Shown here piece by piece: positions 18,257-27,729 of a stretch of 64,000 nucleotides of DNA. The stretch's first letter is position 1. Each line of letters opens with the position of its first letter. The notes under the pieces were generated by a model, which made no database searches, had not been told where the DNA came from, and was given only the letters and a program-made list of their open reading frames with translations. The stretch spans positions 1,266,869-1,330,868 of the forward strand of contig NZ_DS022299.1 of NCBI RefSeq assembly GCF_000153825.1, read 5' to 3'. Made by a program: the position numbers and the translations under genes. Origin of the DNA: Synechococcus sp. RS9916. GTDB taxonomy: Bacteria > Cyanobacteriota > Cyanobacteriia > PCC-6307 > Cyanobiaceae.

Positions 18257-18445
18257 ATGGAGTTGGATCTTCAACCTGGTGATGTTGTGAAGGTGCTCGA
18301 ATCAGCCGCCCTTGGCTGGGTTCGGGCCCGAGTGATTCGGGTTAAGTCTGGTGGTCGCGTGGTCGTTCAAAGCGATCAGGGGCGTGAATTCACGGCCCGC
18401 GGCAATCAGGTCCGATTGATTGAGCCTGCAGGTTTTCGTCCCTGA
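18257..18445 (+). CDS. Small SH3-like conserved protein
   Basis: 62 residues from the ATG at 18257, an all-beta pattern typical of small SH3/KOW-like barrels: LQPGDVVKVLES, WVRARVIRVKSGGRVVVQSD, EFTARGNQVRLIE. No signal or membrane segment. It resembles a conserved picocyanobacterial hypothetical; it is too generic to identify as the NdhS ferredoxin-docking subunit, which has a similar fold. Sits between tRNA-Trp and a strong terminator. Confidence 0.7.
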   Translation: MELDLQPGDVVKVLESAALGWVRARVIRVKSGGRVVVQSDQGREFTARGNQVRLIEPAGFRP

Positions 18446-18463
18446 CTGGCATGTCATCTCTTG

Positions 18464-18491
18464 AGCTCCGCCCACCAGCGGAGCTTTTTTT
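18464..18491 (+). terminator. Rho-independent terminator
   Basis: 8-bp perfect stem AGCTCCGC (18464-18471) / GCGGAGCT (18478-18485), loop CCACCA, T run 18485-18491. Ends the transcript of the small SH3-like gene, possibly also rplS and tRNA-Trp. Confidence 0.92.
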
Positions 18492-18501
18492 GTGACTGGG
18501 T

Positions 18502-19386
18502 TCAAGCTGCAGCCGCCAGTTGCAAATCAGGAAATTGTCCAGCCAAGCTCTCGCAGCGGTGGACCAGCCAGGCCTTGAGCTCCTGAAGAGATGGCTGATG
18601 CTGAAGGTCCCTACGCACCACAAGGGCTTCGCCGCTGATCAAGCCCAGGTCATAATCCAGTCGCACTAAGCCGGGCATCGCTTGCAGGGCAAGCGAACTG
18701 GCGTAGGTCAACGTGACCTGATCCTCAGTGCGCCCCTGCCACAACTCAGGGCGAAACCGTTTCATCCGCACCCGGTTTTGCCAGAGACCATGGGAACGCA
18801 GCACGGCCTCGGTCTTGGGAAACAGCCCTGAGGGCAAAGCCAGACTGGGAAAAGGGTCGAGATCCTGATCGGTTAAACCCGACCGCCCGACAAGGGGGTG
18901 ATCCGCAGCAGCCACAAGATGCACAGGGGTGCGGCAAAGATCGACAACAGCCAACTCGGGATCGTGTTCAGGCAGATCCGGCTGATAACTACCGATCCAT
19001 GCATCGATCACGCGCTCACGCAACAGCTGCAGCGGACGCTCCATCCCCACGTGATCCCAGACCCCTCCTTCCCAGCCCTGCGGCAAGGGATCAAGAAACG
19101 CCGGTGCAGCCCAGAAATTGGCTTCAATCCTGAGGGGATGGCTATCAGGATCGCGCTGCAAACGCTTGAACTGATGCACCCGCCGCTCCATGAACAGCAG
19201 GGTTGAGTCCCCATCAAACTGCCACTCCCCACGCACCCTCTCGAGAGCCAAATCAAACAACGCCAAGGTCTCCACGTTGTTCCGCGACACCGTGCTCTGG
19301 GAACAATGCAAACGCTGAGCAGCCTTGTCTCCAGACCGCAACCAGACGGTGGTGTCGAGCATGCGCAGCGCGTCAGGCGAAAGCAT
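18502..19386 (-). CDS. LysR-like transcriptional regulator
   Basis: 294 residues from ATG 19386. The N-terminus (LSPDALRMLDTTVWLRSGDKAAQRLHCSQSTVSRN) reads as a helix-turn-helix with LysR spacing, though less conserved than usual. The rest (about 90-280) matches a periplasmic-binding-like effector domain (VIDAWIGSYQPDLPEHDPELAVVDLCRTPVHLVAA, DHPLVGR). No linked target gene is obvious: the upstream neighbour is tRNA-Asp/gltX on the other strand. Ligand unknown. The upstream in-frame segment to 19434 is rejected as non-conserved. Confidence 0.78.
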   Translation of the reverse strand: MLSPDALRMLDTTVWLRSGDKAAQRLHCSQSTVSRNNVETLALFDLALERVRGEWQFDGDSTLLFMERRVHQFKRLQRDPDSHPLRIEANFWAAPAFLDPLPQGWEGGVWDHVGMERPLQLLRERVIDAWIGSYQPDLPEHDPELAVVDLCRTPVHLVAAADHPLVGRSGLTDQDLDPFPSLALPSGLFPKTEAVLRSHGLWQNRVRMKRFRPELWQGRTEDQVTLTYASSLALQAMPGLVRLDYDLGLISGEALVVRRDLQHQPSLQELKAWLVHRCESLAGQFPDLQLAAAA

Positions 19387-19613
19387 GAACCGAAGGAATC
19401 CCTGAATGGCGAACTGAGTGCTGCCATTAAGCACCGCGCAGCGGAGCCTGCGTCAACAACATGACGACAAGACTCGATTCCATCCGAAACCTGCATAAAT
19501 CAGCCCAGAGAACCAGTTGGTTGACGGAGGGCAGGGCTGAGGTCGATACTTTCTTGGTCGCTGAAGCGACACAGGGCAACCGCAGGTGATTCATCTCCTG
19601 AGTGGTTACACCT

Positions 19614-19687
19614 GGGACCGTAGTTCAATTGGTTAGAGCACCGCCCTGTCACGGCGGAAGTTGCGGGTTCGAGCCCCGTCGGTCCCG
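19614..19687 (+). tRNA. trnD: tRNA-Asp (GUC)
   Basis: 74 nt cloverleaf: acceptor GGGACCG/CGGTCCC plus G discriminator, anticodon stem CCGCC/GGCGG with loop CTGTCAC (anticodon GTC), T arm GCGGGTTCGAGCCCCGT. The gltX start lies 21 bases downstream. Confidence 0.96.
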
Positions 19688-19708
19688 TTCCAAAAGCCCC
19701 ACACCACA

Positions 19709-21142
19709 GTGTCGGTTCGAGTTCGTCTGGCTCCCAGCCCAACCGGAACCCTTCACATTGGGACGGCCCGCACGGCAGTTTTCAACTGGTTGTTCGCTCG
19801 CAACTGCGGTGGATCGTTCCTGCTGAGAATTGAAGACACCGACAAGGAACGGTCAAAGCCGGAATTCACCGAGAACATCCTGCAAGGTCTTCAGTGGTTA
19901 GGGATCGACTGGGACGAGTCGCCCGTGATCCAAAGCGAGAGGATTGAGCATCATCGCGCTGCAATCCAGACCCTGCTCGATCGAGGGTTGGCCTACCGGT
20001 GTTACGCCAACGAAGACGAACTCGAAGCGATGCGCGAGGCGCAAAAATCCTCCAATCAGGCCCCCCGCTACGACAATCGTCATCGCAATCTCACGCCTGA
20101 ACAGGAGGCGGCGTTCCAAGCTGAAGGGCGGGAGGCCGTAATCCGCTTCCGCATCGACGACAGCGCTGATATTCGCTGGAAGGATTTGGTGCGCGGTGCC
20201 ATGAGCTGGCGCGGTGCCGATCTGGGTGGCGACATGGTGGTGGCGCGCCGTGCACCTGCCGATCAGATCGGAGACCCCCTCTACAACCTGGTGGTCGTCG
20301 TTGATGACGCCGCCATGGAGATCAGCCATGTGATCCGCGGAGAAGATCACATCGCCAACACCGCCAAGCAGATCCTGCTTTACGAGGCGCTTGGGCTTCC
20401 TCTTCCCACCTTTGCCCACACCCCTTTAATCCTCAATGCTGAGGGGCGCAAGCTGTCCAAGCGTGATGGCGTCACGTCCATCAATGATTTCCGTTCGATG
20501 GGTTACACACCCGACGCCATTGGCAATTACATGACCTTGCTGGGCTGGTCTGTGCCCGAGGGCATGGAGGAGCGATTCAGCCTGGCTCAGGCGGCTGAAG
20601 TGTTCAGCTTCGATCGCGTCAATAAGGCCGGCGCCCGTTTTGACTGGGACAAACTCAACTGGCTCAATGCCCAGGTGCTGCATGCCTTGAGCCCGGAGCA
20701 GTTGCTCGATGCACTCCAACCGCTCTGGGATCAGCAAGGTTGGTCTGTGCCCAGCGATCGTGCGTGGGCTCTTGCCCTGGCTGAACTGCTCGGCCCTTCC
20801 CTGACCTTGCTGAAAGACGGCATCGATCAGGCCGCACCCTTCTTCAGCGAACCAGCACTGGAAAGCGATGCTCTCGCTCAGCTGGAGGTTGACGGTGCTC
20901 GCCCAGCCCTCCAGGCCCTAAGCAGCCTTCTGGAAAGCGATCCCTGGGATGGACTCGATCCAGACCGTGGCAAGGAGTTGCTTGGTGCCGCAGTCAAAGA
21001 AGCCGGCGTCAAGAAAGGAGTGCTCATGAAGACACTCCGCGGTGCTCTGCTTGGACGACTCCAAGGCCCAGACTTGATGACCACCTGGGGCCTATTGGCC
21101 CGGCTCGGCTGTGATCGACAGCGATTGCTCCGCTGCTTCTGA
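19709..21142 (+). CDS. gltX: Glutamyl-tRNA synthetase
   Basis: 477 residues from GTG 19709. Class Ic synthetase that charges tRNA-Glu; in cyanobacteria the product also enters the C5 tetrapyrrole pathway (HemA then HemL). The HIGH motif is at about 16-19 as HIGT ([16 protein letters not shown]), and KLSKRDG (KMSKS equivalent) is near 248. The helical anticodon-binding C-terminal region is present. Upstream codons lie inside tRNA-Asp, so the GTG start is firm. The last 51 bases overlap the antiporter gene on the other strand. Confidence 0.96.
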   Translation: MSVRVRLAPSPTGTLHIGTARTAVFNWLFARNCGGSFLLRIEDTDKERSKPEFTENILQGLQWLGIDWDESPVIQSERIEHHRAAIQTLLDRGLAYRCYANEDELEAMREAQKSSNQAPRYDNRHRNLTPEQEAAFQAEGREAVIRFRIDDSADIRWKDLVRGAMSWRGADLGGDMVVARRAPADQIGDPLYNLVVVVDDAAMEISHVIRGEDHIANTAKQILLYEALGLPLPTFAHTPLILNAEGRKLSKRDGVTSINDFRSMGYTPDAIGNYMTLLGWSVPEGMEERFSLAQAAEVFSFDRVNKAGARFDWDKLNWLNAQVLHALSPEQLLDALQPLWDQQGWSVPSDRAWALALAELLGPSLTLLKDGIDQAAPFFSEPALESDALAQLEVDGARPALQALSSLLESDPWDGLDPDRGKELLGAAVKEAGVKKGVLMKTLRGALLGRLQGPDLMTTWGLLARLGCDRQRLLRCF

Positions 21143-22363
21143 AGCCGAAGCTGACAACCCATCTTCAGCCGCTGGTGCCACCAGTCCGAGCACTTTGGCT
21201 AGGGGTTGGGCTGTGAGGCCTTGGAGGCCAACAGTCATCAAGATGGTGAGAAACACCAGACCCTGCAGTCGGCCAGCACCCAGCACACCGGCTTGTTCCA
21301 AGCGAATCGCGAATAAAGAAGCCACAGCTGCGGTCACGATGCCGCGGGGCGCCAACCAACCCATAAACAATTTCTGACGCCAATCCAGCGGCTGACCCAC
21401 CGTCGCCAGGCTGACGGCCACCGGGCGCACCACAAGCATCAACACCAGAACACAGCTCACGCCACCCCAGCCCAGAGGGCTGAGTTCAGCCCAGGAAACG
21501 TCGGCCGCCAGCAAGGGGAACAGCATGGTGATGGCCAGCCGAGCCAATTCACGAATCACCTCATCCAACTGAGCGGCATGGGTGGCAGGCCGTCGACCAA
21601 CCACCACCCCTGCGGCAACTGAAGCGGGCAGACCCGATTCAGGAAGCAACCATTCACAGGCCCCAAACATCAGAAACAACATCCCCAGGGTGATCTGCAG
21701 GGGCAATCCCACCGAGGGATCGGGAGGCAGGCGTCGTAGTCCCTCAGACAGCAACCAACCGAAGGTCAGTCCGATCATCACCCCACCACCAAGGCGGGCC
21801 AGAAGGCCATAGGCCAGTTCACGCCAGCCATGAAGATTGCCCAACAGCAACTCCAGCAGCAGTAGCGCCAGTACAGCGCCCACCGGTTCAAGCACCAGGC
21901 CCTCGGCTTCGAGCACATCCCCCAGTGGGGGGGCCAGACGAATCTGTTGAATCAAGGGGGTGACCACCGTGGGCCCCGTGGCCAAAACGATGGCGCTGTA
22001 CACCGCCGCCACCGACCAGTTCAATCCAGCCAGCCAATGGGCTGCCAACAGAGCCCCCCCGAGAGACAGCACCAATCGGACCACCGAGATGCGCAACACG
22101 GTGGCCTTGATCGTGTCGCCGGGCAGACGCAGGTTGAGGCCGCCATCAAACAGCACGAGACTGACCAGCAGCCCAACCACCGTTCCCAGGCCCTGACCAA
22201 GATCAAGGGGCTCCACCAGTCCCAGCCCGGATCGACCGATCAGCAAGCCAGACAACAGCAGAAGTACCACACCGGGCAGCCCCGTCAGAGCCGCCAACAG
22301 ACGTGCAGAAGCTCCCGCAAAAACGGTGACACCCCAAAGCAGCCCCAGCCTCTCAGGCGTCAT
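21092..22363 (-). CDS. Na+/H+ antiporter, CPA1 type
   Basis: 423 residues with about 12 membrane helices. The NhaP/CPA1 pattern is visible: [10 protein letters not shown] near 72-81, [12 protein letters not shown] near 126-137 (the substrate Asp is absent from this TGP segment, seen as GPT), [18 protein letters not shown] near 150-167 and [15 protein letters not shown] near 344-358. Exchanges Na+ (or K+) for protons at the plasma membrane. The C-terminal tail is Ser/Ala/Glu-rich. The start overlaps the upstream gene's stop region, so both are coupled; the 3' end overlaps gltX by 51 bases. Confidence 0.9.
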   Translation of the reverse strand: MTPERLGLLWGVTVFAGASARLLAALTGLPGVVLLLLSGLLIGRSGLGLVEPLDLGQGLGTVVGLLVSLVLFDGGLNLRLPGDTIKATVLRISVVRLVLSLGGALLAAHWLAGLNWSVAAVYSAIVLATGPTVVTPLIQQIRLAPPLGDVLEAEGLVLEPVGAVLALLLLELLLGNLHGWRELAYGLLARLGGGVMIGLTFGWLLSEGLRRLPPDPSVGLPLQITLGMLFLMFGACEWLLPESGLPASVAAGVVVGRRPATHAAQLDEVIRELARLAITMLFPLLAADVSWAELSPLGWGGVSCVLVLMLVVRPVAVSLATVGQPLDWRQKLFMGWLAPRGIVTAAVASLFAIRLEQAGVLGAGRLQGLVFLTILMTVGLQGLTAQPLAKVLGLVAPAAEDGLSASASEAAEQSLSITAEPGQ

Positions 22364-22601
22364 CGAGAGAGGAGAATTGCGGCTCCACCCGGAGCCCGAT
22401 CACTGCGTCGGGGCGCACCACGAGATACTCCCCAGATAACTCCTCCCCGAGGGGCACATTCACAAAGCCCGCACTCTCTCCTGCGTTGACCAAACCCTGA
22501 TACCACTGCTGAAACTGCTCGAGGGTCGGAAAGTGCACCAACTCGGTCTGCCCCCCGATCAGATGGAGTGAAACGGCATAACGGCGGGGGGTGCGAGTCA
22601 T
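22353..22601 (-). CDS. Conserved small hypothetical protein (82 aa)
   Basis: 82 residues from ATG 22601. Single small alpha/beta-looking domain (AVSLHLIGGQTELVHFPTLEQFQQWYQG, FVNVPLGEELSGEYLVVRPDAVIGLRV). A conserved type in marine Synechococcus, function unknown. It overlaps the antiporter start by 11 bases and the DUF1643 gene end by 4 bases, so it sits in one operon wecB-DUF1643-this-antiporter. Confidence 0.75.
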   Translation of the reverse strand: MTRTPRRYAVSLHLIGGQTELVHFPTLEQFQQWYQGLVNAGESAGFVNVPLGEELSGEYLVVRPDAVIGLRVEPQFSSLDDA

Positions 22602-23221
22602 GGATGAACCGTACCTGCCGGAACCATGGCCACAGGATGCCGAATCCGGGGACTCTCCGCCGCGAACCAGGATTGGGGTTGCGCTGAAGCCGGGAGATAC
22701 AGGGGATGGCGAGGGTGACCGGCGCGGGTCCGCCCCAGGCAGAACGGTCCCATGCCCCCGGTCTTGTGGCGCTGCACGACTAACGCCTCCACACGATCCA
22801 GCAACCAACGATCGCGATCCCGAAGACAGCCGTTAGCTCCCCAGCCGAACCAGAGATCCCAGTGGGAGCAACGGGACCACTTTTTCAACCAGTGGTCAAG
22901 AACGGCCTCGTTGGCAGGGCCCACCGGCCGCTGATGACGGCGCAAGGTGGCGGGGGAAGGCGTGATCAAAGCGAACAAATTGACCACGACCAGTCGCCGG
23001 TAGCCCCACTGACGCGCAAACGCGGACAGCCTGCGAAGGGTGGGGTCATCCCTGCTGGCATCGGCCGTTGATGGGTTCAGACCACAAAAGATCAACCCAT
23101 GGCGCGCAGGATCCGCAGCAATGTGAGAAGCGCATGTCTGCCAAGAACGCCCCAGCAACCAGCGGTAGCGCCCGCTGGAACTGAAGGCTGCACAACCGGT
23201 ATCAGACCTCAAGCAAGGCAC
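22598..23221 (-). CDS. DUF1643 family protein
   Basis: About 207 residues from GTG 23221 (TTG 23212 is another choice); longer forms would run deeper into wecB. The DUF1643 signature is clear: FCGLNPSTADASRDDPTLRR near 44-63, WGYRRLVVVNLFAL near 72-85 and FGWGANGCL near 126-134. Function of the family is not known. The 5' end overlaps wecB's 3' end, suggesting coupling. Confidence 0.85.
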   Translation of the reverse strand: MPCLRSDTGCAAFSSSGRYRWLLGRSWQTCASHIAADPARHGLIFCGLNPSTADASRDDPTLRRLSAFARQWGYRRLVVVNLFALITPSPATLRRHQRPVGPANEAVLDHWLKKWSRCSHWDLWFGWGANGCLRDRDRWLLDRVEALVVQRHKTGGMGPFCLGRTRAGHPRHPLYLPASAQPQSWFAAESPRIRHPVAMVPAGTVHP

Positions 23222-24314
23222 GGGCGGCCTCAAGGATGCGAGCACTGGCCTGGCCATCGCCGAAGGGGTTCACCGCCCGGGCCATGGCGTCATACGCCTG
23301 GGGATCACTGAGCAGTCGATGGGCCTCCTCGGCAATGGTGCCGGCATCCGTACCCACCAAACGAGCCGTGCCGGCCTCAACCGCTTCGGGGCGCTCCGTG
23401 GTGCGGCGCAACACCAACACCGGCTTCCCGAGTGCCGGAGCCTCTTCCTGCAACCCGCCCGAATCGGTGAGCAGCAGAGTGCACCCTTTCATGGCTGCCA
23501 CCAAACGGTCGTAATCCAGGGGCTCGGTCAGGACCACACGGGGATGGTTGCCCAATAAGGCCTGAAGCGGCTCTCGCACCGTGGGGTTGCGATGCAATGG
23601 CAGAAGAAGAGCCGTGTCCGGATGATCATTGAGCACCTGGAGCATGCCCTCGGCAATGGACTGAAGACGCTCTCCCCAGTTTTCCCGGCGATGTACCGTC
23701 GCCAGGATCACCCGTTGCCTGCTCCAGTCGATGGCAACGTCGTCCAGCTGTGGAGCACGCTCTGCCATGCGCAGCAAGGCATCAATCACGGTGTTGCCCG
23801 TGACCATCACCTTGCCCACCACACTCGAGGCCAGGAGGTTGCTCTCCGATTGCTGGGTCGGAGCGAAGTGGAGTTGGGCGACCTGGGAAATCAGCCGGCG
23901 GTTCGCCTCCTCTGGGAAAGGATCCAGGATGTTGTCGGTCCGCAGCCCCGCTTCCACATGGCCGACCGGGATCTGCTCATAGAAGGCAGCGAGGGCTGCA
24001 GCAAAGGCTGTGGTCGTATCTCCCTGAACTAGCACCAATGACGGGGGATAGGCCTGAAAGTCATCTCGCAGCCCCTGCAGTGCCGCACAGGTGACATGCG
24101 TGAGGGTCTGCCGGGGGGCCATCAGGTTGAGGTCCTGGTCAGCCTTGAGGCTGAACAAGTCCATCACCTGGGTGACCATCTCCCGGTGCTGGCCGGTCAA
24201 CACGACCCGGGTCTCCAGCAGCTGGCAAGCCTGAAATTCCTGAATTACTGGAGCGAGCTTGATCGCTTCCGGCCGGGTGCCGAGGACAATCGTCACCCTG
24301 GGCTTGCCAGCCAT
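23202..24314 (-). CDS. wecB: UDP-N-acetylglucosamine 2-epimerase (non-hydrolysing)
   Basis: 370 residues from ATG 24314. Interconverts UDP-GlcNAc and UDP-ManNAc for surface polysaccharides. Family motifs: GTRPEAIKLAP at 11-21, GQHREMV near 41-47, VQGDTTTAFA near 90-99, HVEAGLRT near 111-118, ATVHRRENWG near 205-214 and TDSGGLQEEAP near 284-294. A nanE homologue lies 20 kb away; whether the two share a pathway cannot be told. Genes downstream in the probable operon are DUF1643, the 82-aa unknown and the antiporter. Confidence 0.95.
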   Translation of the reverse strand: MAGKPRVTIVLGTRPEAIKLAPVIQEFQACQLLETRVVLTGQHREMVTQVMDLFSLKADQDLNLMAPRQTLTHVTCAALQGLRDDFQAYPPSLVLVQGDTTTAFAAALAAFYEQIPVGHVEAGLRTDNILDPFPEEANRRLISQVAQLHFAPTQQSESNLLASSVVGKVMVTGNTVIDALLRMAERAPQLDDVAIDWSRQRVILATVHRRENWGERLQSIAEGMLQVLNDHPDTALLLPLHRNPTVREPLQALLGNHPRVVLTEPLDYDRLVAAMKGCTLLLTDSGGLQEEAPALGKPVLVLRRTTERPEAVEAGTARLVGTDAGTIAEEAHRLLSDPQAYDAMARAVNPFGDGQASARILEAARALLEV

Positions 24315-24408
24315 AGGTTTCAGCAAGACCACCAAACCTTAAGCGGGAATTCCGCTTGCCAGATCGTCAGACATGGCGAAGCTGAAATGATCAGCGCCCG
24401 CTGCCGCC

Positions 24409-25629
24409 GTGACCAGTCCGGTTTTTCCGCCCGGGTTCCCCCCCCGTCCACCTCAAGAGACGGCAGGAGAGTCGAGCCGCTCAGCCGAATCCAGCAGCCC
24501 GCCCTTACCCCTCGGCCTCCCGCTACCGCCTTCCGACGCGAGCACCAAGGCTGCCCCTGCCAAGGCCGAGGCCCCCAGCCTGGAAGACCTCGTGCGCACC
24601 GCGCACGAGGCGGGCCACTCGGATGTGCATCTCGGGGTTGGGGAACAACCGCGCTATCGAGCCAGGGGTGAAATGCTCACCAGCGAATGGCCGGTGACCA
24701 CTGCCGCGGTCTTTCAGGGCTGGATGCAGGAGATCCTCAGTCCCCTTCAAATCGACGCCTTCACCACCCAGAAGGAATTCGATGGATCCCATGCCTTTCC
24801 ATTTGTGCGCGTGCGCATCAACCTGCTCGACTCCCTGCGGGGACCGGCCATGGTGCTTCGCCTGATCCCCCAGACGATCCTCAGCCTTGAGCAACTCAAG
24901 CTGCCGGACGTCCTGCGTGAATTGGCCGCCAGACCCAAAGGCCTGGTGCTGGTCACCGGGCCAACGGGTTCTGGGAAAAGCACAACCCTGGCGGCCATGA
25001 TCGATTGGATCAACAGCCATCAAACGCGCCACATCCTCACGATTGAGGACCCCGTGGAATTTGTGCACACCAGCCGTCAGTCCTTGATCCGCCACCGGGA
25101 AGTGGGACAGCACACACTCAAATTCCACAACGCCCTGCGGGCCGCTCTGCGGGAAGACCCTGACGTGATTCTCGTGGGAGAAATCCGCGACAGGGAAACG
25201 TTGAGCACTGCGCTGGAAGCATCCCAAACCGGTCATCTGGTGTTTGGAACGCTGCACACCAACTCAGCCGTTAAGACTGTGGAGAGGGTGCTGGGGATGT
25301 ACCCCCCCGACGAACAGGACAGTGTGCGACGAGCCCTGTCTGAGTCGCTGCTTGGGGTGATCGCCCAAGGACTGATTCGGACGACCGACAGCAAACGCGC
25401 CGCCTTCCACGACATCTTGATCAACACAGATGCCTGCCGGGATTACATCCAGCGAGGTGCCCTTGATGAAGTGGAGGAAATCATGGAGCGCAGTGGATTT
25501 GATGGCATGGTGACCATCAATCAATCCCTGCTGGCTCTTGTCGAAGCAGGAAAGGTTGACGGCGAGAAGGCGGTGGCGGTGAGCCTGAAGCCCAATGAAT
25601 TGGCGCAGGCACTGAGAGGACGAGGCTGA
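24409..25629 (+). CDS. pilT: Twitching-motility / pilus retraction ATPase PilT
   Basis: 406 residues from GTG 24409. PilT drives depolymerisation of type IV pili. A non-conserved Pro/Ser-rich extension of about 55 residues precedes the N-terminal domain (HSDVHLGVG near 70-78). Walker A GPTGSGKS is at 184-191, the Asp box TIEDPVEF near 214, Walker B LREDPDVILVGEIRDRET near 245-262 and the His box TGHLVFGTLHTN near 273-284. The AIRNLIRE retraction motif of PilT is not visible, so another PilT/PilU-like role remains possible. Convergent with hli, 3 bases apart. Confidence 0.88.
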   Translation: MTSPVFPPGFPPRPPQETAGESSRSAESSSPPLPLGLPLPPSDASTKAAPAKAEAPSLEDLVRTAHEAGHSDVHLGVGEQPRYRARGEMLTSEWPVTTAAVFQGWMQEILSPLQIDAFTTQKEFDGSHAFPFVRVRINLLDSLRGPAMVLRLIPQTILSLEQLKLPDVLRELAARPKGLVLVTGPTGSGKSTTLAAMIDWINSHQTRHILTIEDPVEFVHTSRQSLIRHREVGQHTLKFHNALRAALREDPDVILVGEIRDRETLSTALEASQTGHLVFGTLHTNSAVKTVERVLGMYPPDEQDSVRRALSESLLGVIAQGLIRTTDSKRAAFHDILINTDACRDYIQRGALDEVEEIMERSGFDGMVTINQSLLALVEAGKVDGEKAVAVSLKPNELAQALRGRG

Positions 25630-25632
25630 CGA

Positions 25633-25818
25633 TCAGGACAGGCCGCCGCTCACCAAGCGAACAAGCAACAGCACAGCCAGACCAACCGACAGACCCAACA
25701 TGGCGAGGCGTCCATTCCAGATCTCAGCTTGAGGCGTGAAGCCCCGACGCCAAGAATTCAGCTCTCCGCTCGAGACATTTTCAACCTGACCGCTGTCAGG
25801 CGCAGAATCAGATGCCAT
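25633..25818 (-). CDS. hli: High-light-inducible protein (Hlip)
   Basis: 61 residues from ATG 25818. One-helix relative of plant light-harvesting proteins that binds chlorophyll/carotenoid and protects photosystem assembly. The chlorophyll-binding signature IWNGRLAMLG (ExxNGRxAMxG) lies at about 35-44 within the single helix. The polar N-terminus is variable. Follows tsaD by 53 bases. Confidence 0.9.
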   Translation of the reverse strand: MASDSAPDSGQVENVSSGELNSWRRGFTPQAEIWNGRLAMLGLSVGLAVLLLVRLVSGGLS

Positions 25819-25871
25819 TTTCAACGATCAACTCATTTGATCGTAAAGACAATGGCGATCTGATCGATGGA

Positions 25872-26942
25872 TCAGAAAGGTGCAGGCTCGGACTGCAGGG
25901 CGGACGCCTGTTCAAGAGGCCACCGGGCGGAGACACCGAGGGACAGGGAACTGAAGGGAGTCCCCCGGATCAGCCGCTGCAAAGCTGCAGCCCCCACCAT
26001 CGCGGCGTTATCCGTGCAATAAGCCAGGGGCGCACATTGCACGCTGACGCCTGCAGCCTGACCGCGCTGCATCATCAGGTTGCGCAAGCGACGATTGGCG
26101 GCGACACCTCCCACCATCACGAGGGTGCTCAGACCCTTCTCCCTGCAACAACGCAGGCTGCGGTCCACCAAGACATCGGCCACCACCTGCTCAAAACTTG
26201 CCGCCAGGTCAGCCAGAGGGAGAGTTTCAGTTTGAGAGCGCAGCGCTTCCACCTGGCGCAACATCGCCGTTTTCAGGCCGCTAAATGAGAAGTCGTAGGG
26301 GTAGAAGCCTCCCTCCGGCCGTTTCACCCGTCCCTTCGGCAGCGCAAAGCGGGTCGGATCCCCCCCCTCGGCAACCGCCTGGATGGCAGGGCCTCCGGGA
26401 TAGGACAACCCAAGCAGACGCGCCACCTTGTCAAAGGCCTCTCCGGCCGCATCGTCGTGGCTACGACCCAGCCGCTCCATGCCTCCTTGCGCATCGACAC
26501 GGATCAACTCGGTGTGACCACCACTGACCAGAAGTACTAAATAAGGAGGACGAGGAGGCTCTGGGGCCAGCTGCACCGAAGCCAAATGGGCTTCGAGGTG
26601 ATGAATCGCCAGGAAAGGTCGTTGATGCAGCACCGAAAGGGTGCGGGCCGTGACCGAACCGACCATCAGGGCACCGACCAACCCCGGAGCCACGGTGGAG
26701 GCCACAGCGTCTAGATCCGCAAACACCACACCGGCATCCTCCAGAGCGGACTCCACCAGCCGAGGAAGCGCCTCCACATGACGACGGGACGCAATTTCGG
26801 GCACAACACCGCCCCACTGGGCATGTTCCTCCACCTGGGAGGCGATGCCTTGGGAGAGCACCTCCAGCTTGCCGTTCCGCCACTGCACGACAGCAGCAGC
26901 CGACTCGTCACAACTTGTTTCGAGGGCCAGCACGGTTGTCAT
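25872..26942 (-). CDS. tsaD: tRNA threonylcarbamoyladenosine transferase TsaD
   Basis: 356 residues. Catalyses the last step of t6A37 formation in tRNAs reading ANN codons, with TsaB, TsaC and TsaE. ASKHA fold motifs: ALETSCDES at 6-14, metal site [10 protein letters not shown] near 112-121 (His pair), VSGGHTEL near 139-146, FSFSGLKTA near 223-231 and [12 protein letters not shown] near 277-288, with the usual TDNAAM near 308. Standard length for the family. Confidence 0.96.
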   Translation of the reverse strand: MTTVLALETSCDESAAAVVQWRNGKLEVLSQGIASQVEEHAQWGGVVPEIASRRHVEALPRLVESALEDAGVVFADLDAVASTVAPGLVGALMVGSVTARTLSVLHQRPFLAIHHLEAHLASVQLAPEPPRPPYLVLLVSGGHTELIRVDAQGGMERLGRSHDDAAGEAFDKVARLLGLSYPGGPAIQAVAEGGDPTRFALPKGRVKRPEGGFYPYDFSFSGLKTAMLRQVEALRSQTETLPLADLAASFEQVVADVLVDRSLRCCREKGLSTLVMVGGVAANRRLRNLMMQRGQAAGVSVQCAPLAYCTDNAAMVGAAALQRLIRGTPFSSLSLGVSARWPLEQASALQSEPAPF

Positions 26943-26980
26943 TGGGTTGGGCAGCCTCCCCTAGTGTCCGCTTGTGACAT

Positions 26981-26999
26981 CCTGCCGTTTCGGGGCAGG
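26981..26999 (+). other. Hairpin in the psaF leader
   Basis: Perfect 6-bp stem CCTGCC (26981-26986) / GGCAGG (26994-26999), seven-base loop, 20 bases ahead of the psaF ATG and just before its CAGGAA ribosome site. It may lie in the 5' leader; no T run follows, so it is not a terminator. Confidence 0.4.
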
Positions 27000-27019
27000 C
27001 TTAATCAGGAATTGTTCCG

Positions 27020-27499
27020 ATGCGTCGTCTCTTTGCCCTTGCGCTTTCGGCCCTTCTTGTCTTCGGCTTCGCTCCGGTTGCCAAGGCAGATGTGGCAGGT
27101 TTGACCCCCTGCTCCGAAAGTGCCCGTTTCCAGCAGCGCGCTAGCGCAGCCGCCACTCCTCAGGCCAAAGCCCGCTTCGAGATGTACAGCCAGGCTGTCT
27201 GCGGTGAGGACGGCCTTCCCCACCTCATCGTTGATGGTCGTTGGAGCCACGCCGGTGATTTCGTGTATCCCGGCCTGATGTTCCTCTACATCACCGGCTG
27301 CATCGGCTGGGCTGGTCGTGAGTATCTGAAAGCAACTCGCGGCACTAAAGATCAGTACACCAAAGAGATCCAAATTGATCTCAAGCTTGCTCTGAAGAGC
27401 TGCATCGCTGCCGCAAGCTGGCCCCTTGCTGCCTTCGGTGAGTTCACCAGCGGCAAACTGCTTGAGAGCGACGACAAGGTGACCGTTTCACCTCGCTGA
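27020..27499 (+). CDS. psaF: Photosystem I reaction centre subunit III, PsaF
   Basis: 159 residues with a cleavable lumen-targeting signal ([22 protein letters not shown], cut before DVAGLTPC at about 24). PsaF spans the thylakoid membrane and lines the lumenal donor side of photosystem I; the conserved Cys pair (C in TPCSES, C in AVCGEDG) forms its disulphide. Two hydrophobic segments follow (about 76-97 and 119-137). psaJ starts 37 bases after the stop, the standard psaFJ operon, closed by a terminator. Confidence 0.97.
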   Translation: MRRLFALALSALLVFGFAPVAKADVAGLTPCSESARFQQRASAAATPQAKARFEMYSQAVCGEDGLPHLIVDGRWSHAGDFVYPGLMFLYITGCIGWAGREYLKATRGTKDQYTKEIQIDLKLALKSCIAAASWPLAAFGEFTSGKLLESDDKVTVSPR

Positions 27500-27536
27500 A
27501 TCCTTCCTTATTCCAGCCACTTCGCTTCCCCTCACG

Positions 27537-27653
27537 ATGCAGAAATTTCTCACCACAGCTCCGGTTGTTGCGGCCATCTGGTTCACTCTCACTGCCGGAA
27601 TTTTGATCGAGTGGAACCGCTTCTTCCCTGATCTCCTTTTCCACCCCATGTGA
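27537..27653 (+). CDS. psaJ: Photosystem I subunit IX, PsaJ
   Basis: 38 residues, a length typical for PsaJ. One membrane helix: N-terminus [15 protein letters not shown] followed by [17 protein letters not shown], whose [12 protein letters not shown] motif is diagnostic. It contacts PsaF and chlorophylls at the edge of photosystem I. The gene falls between psaF and a terminator and is easily missed because of its size. Confidence 0.97.
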   Translation: MQKFLTTAPVVAAIWFTLTAGILIEWNRFFPDLLFHPM

Positions 27654-27670
27654 TCCACGGATCCATCAGA

Positions 27671-27697
27671 AAAGGGCCCTCAGGGGCCCTTTTTTTG
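27671..27697 (+). terminator. Bidirectional Rho-independent terminator
   Basis: AAAGGGCCC (27671-27679) pairs with GGGCCCTTT (27684-27692), loop TCAG, T run to 27697; an A run precedes it, so it can also end the convergent gmk transcript. Confidence 0.92.
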
Positions 27698-27729
27698 TGC
27701 TGATCAGCAGGGATGCATTCAGCGAGCGT

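Noticed and set aside
19500-19742. Open frame on the minus strand across tRNA-Asp
   Set aside because: It is the familiar false protein read from the antisense of a tRNA gene; the tRNA cloverleaf explains the sequence.
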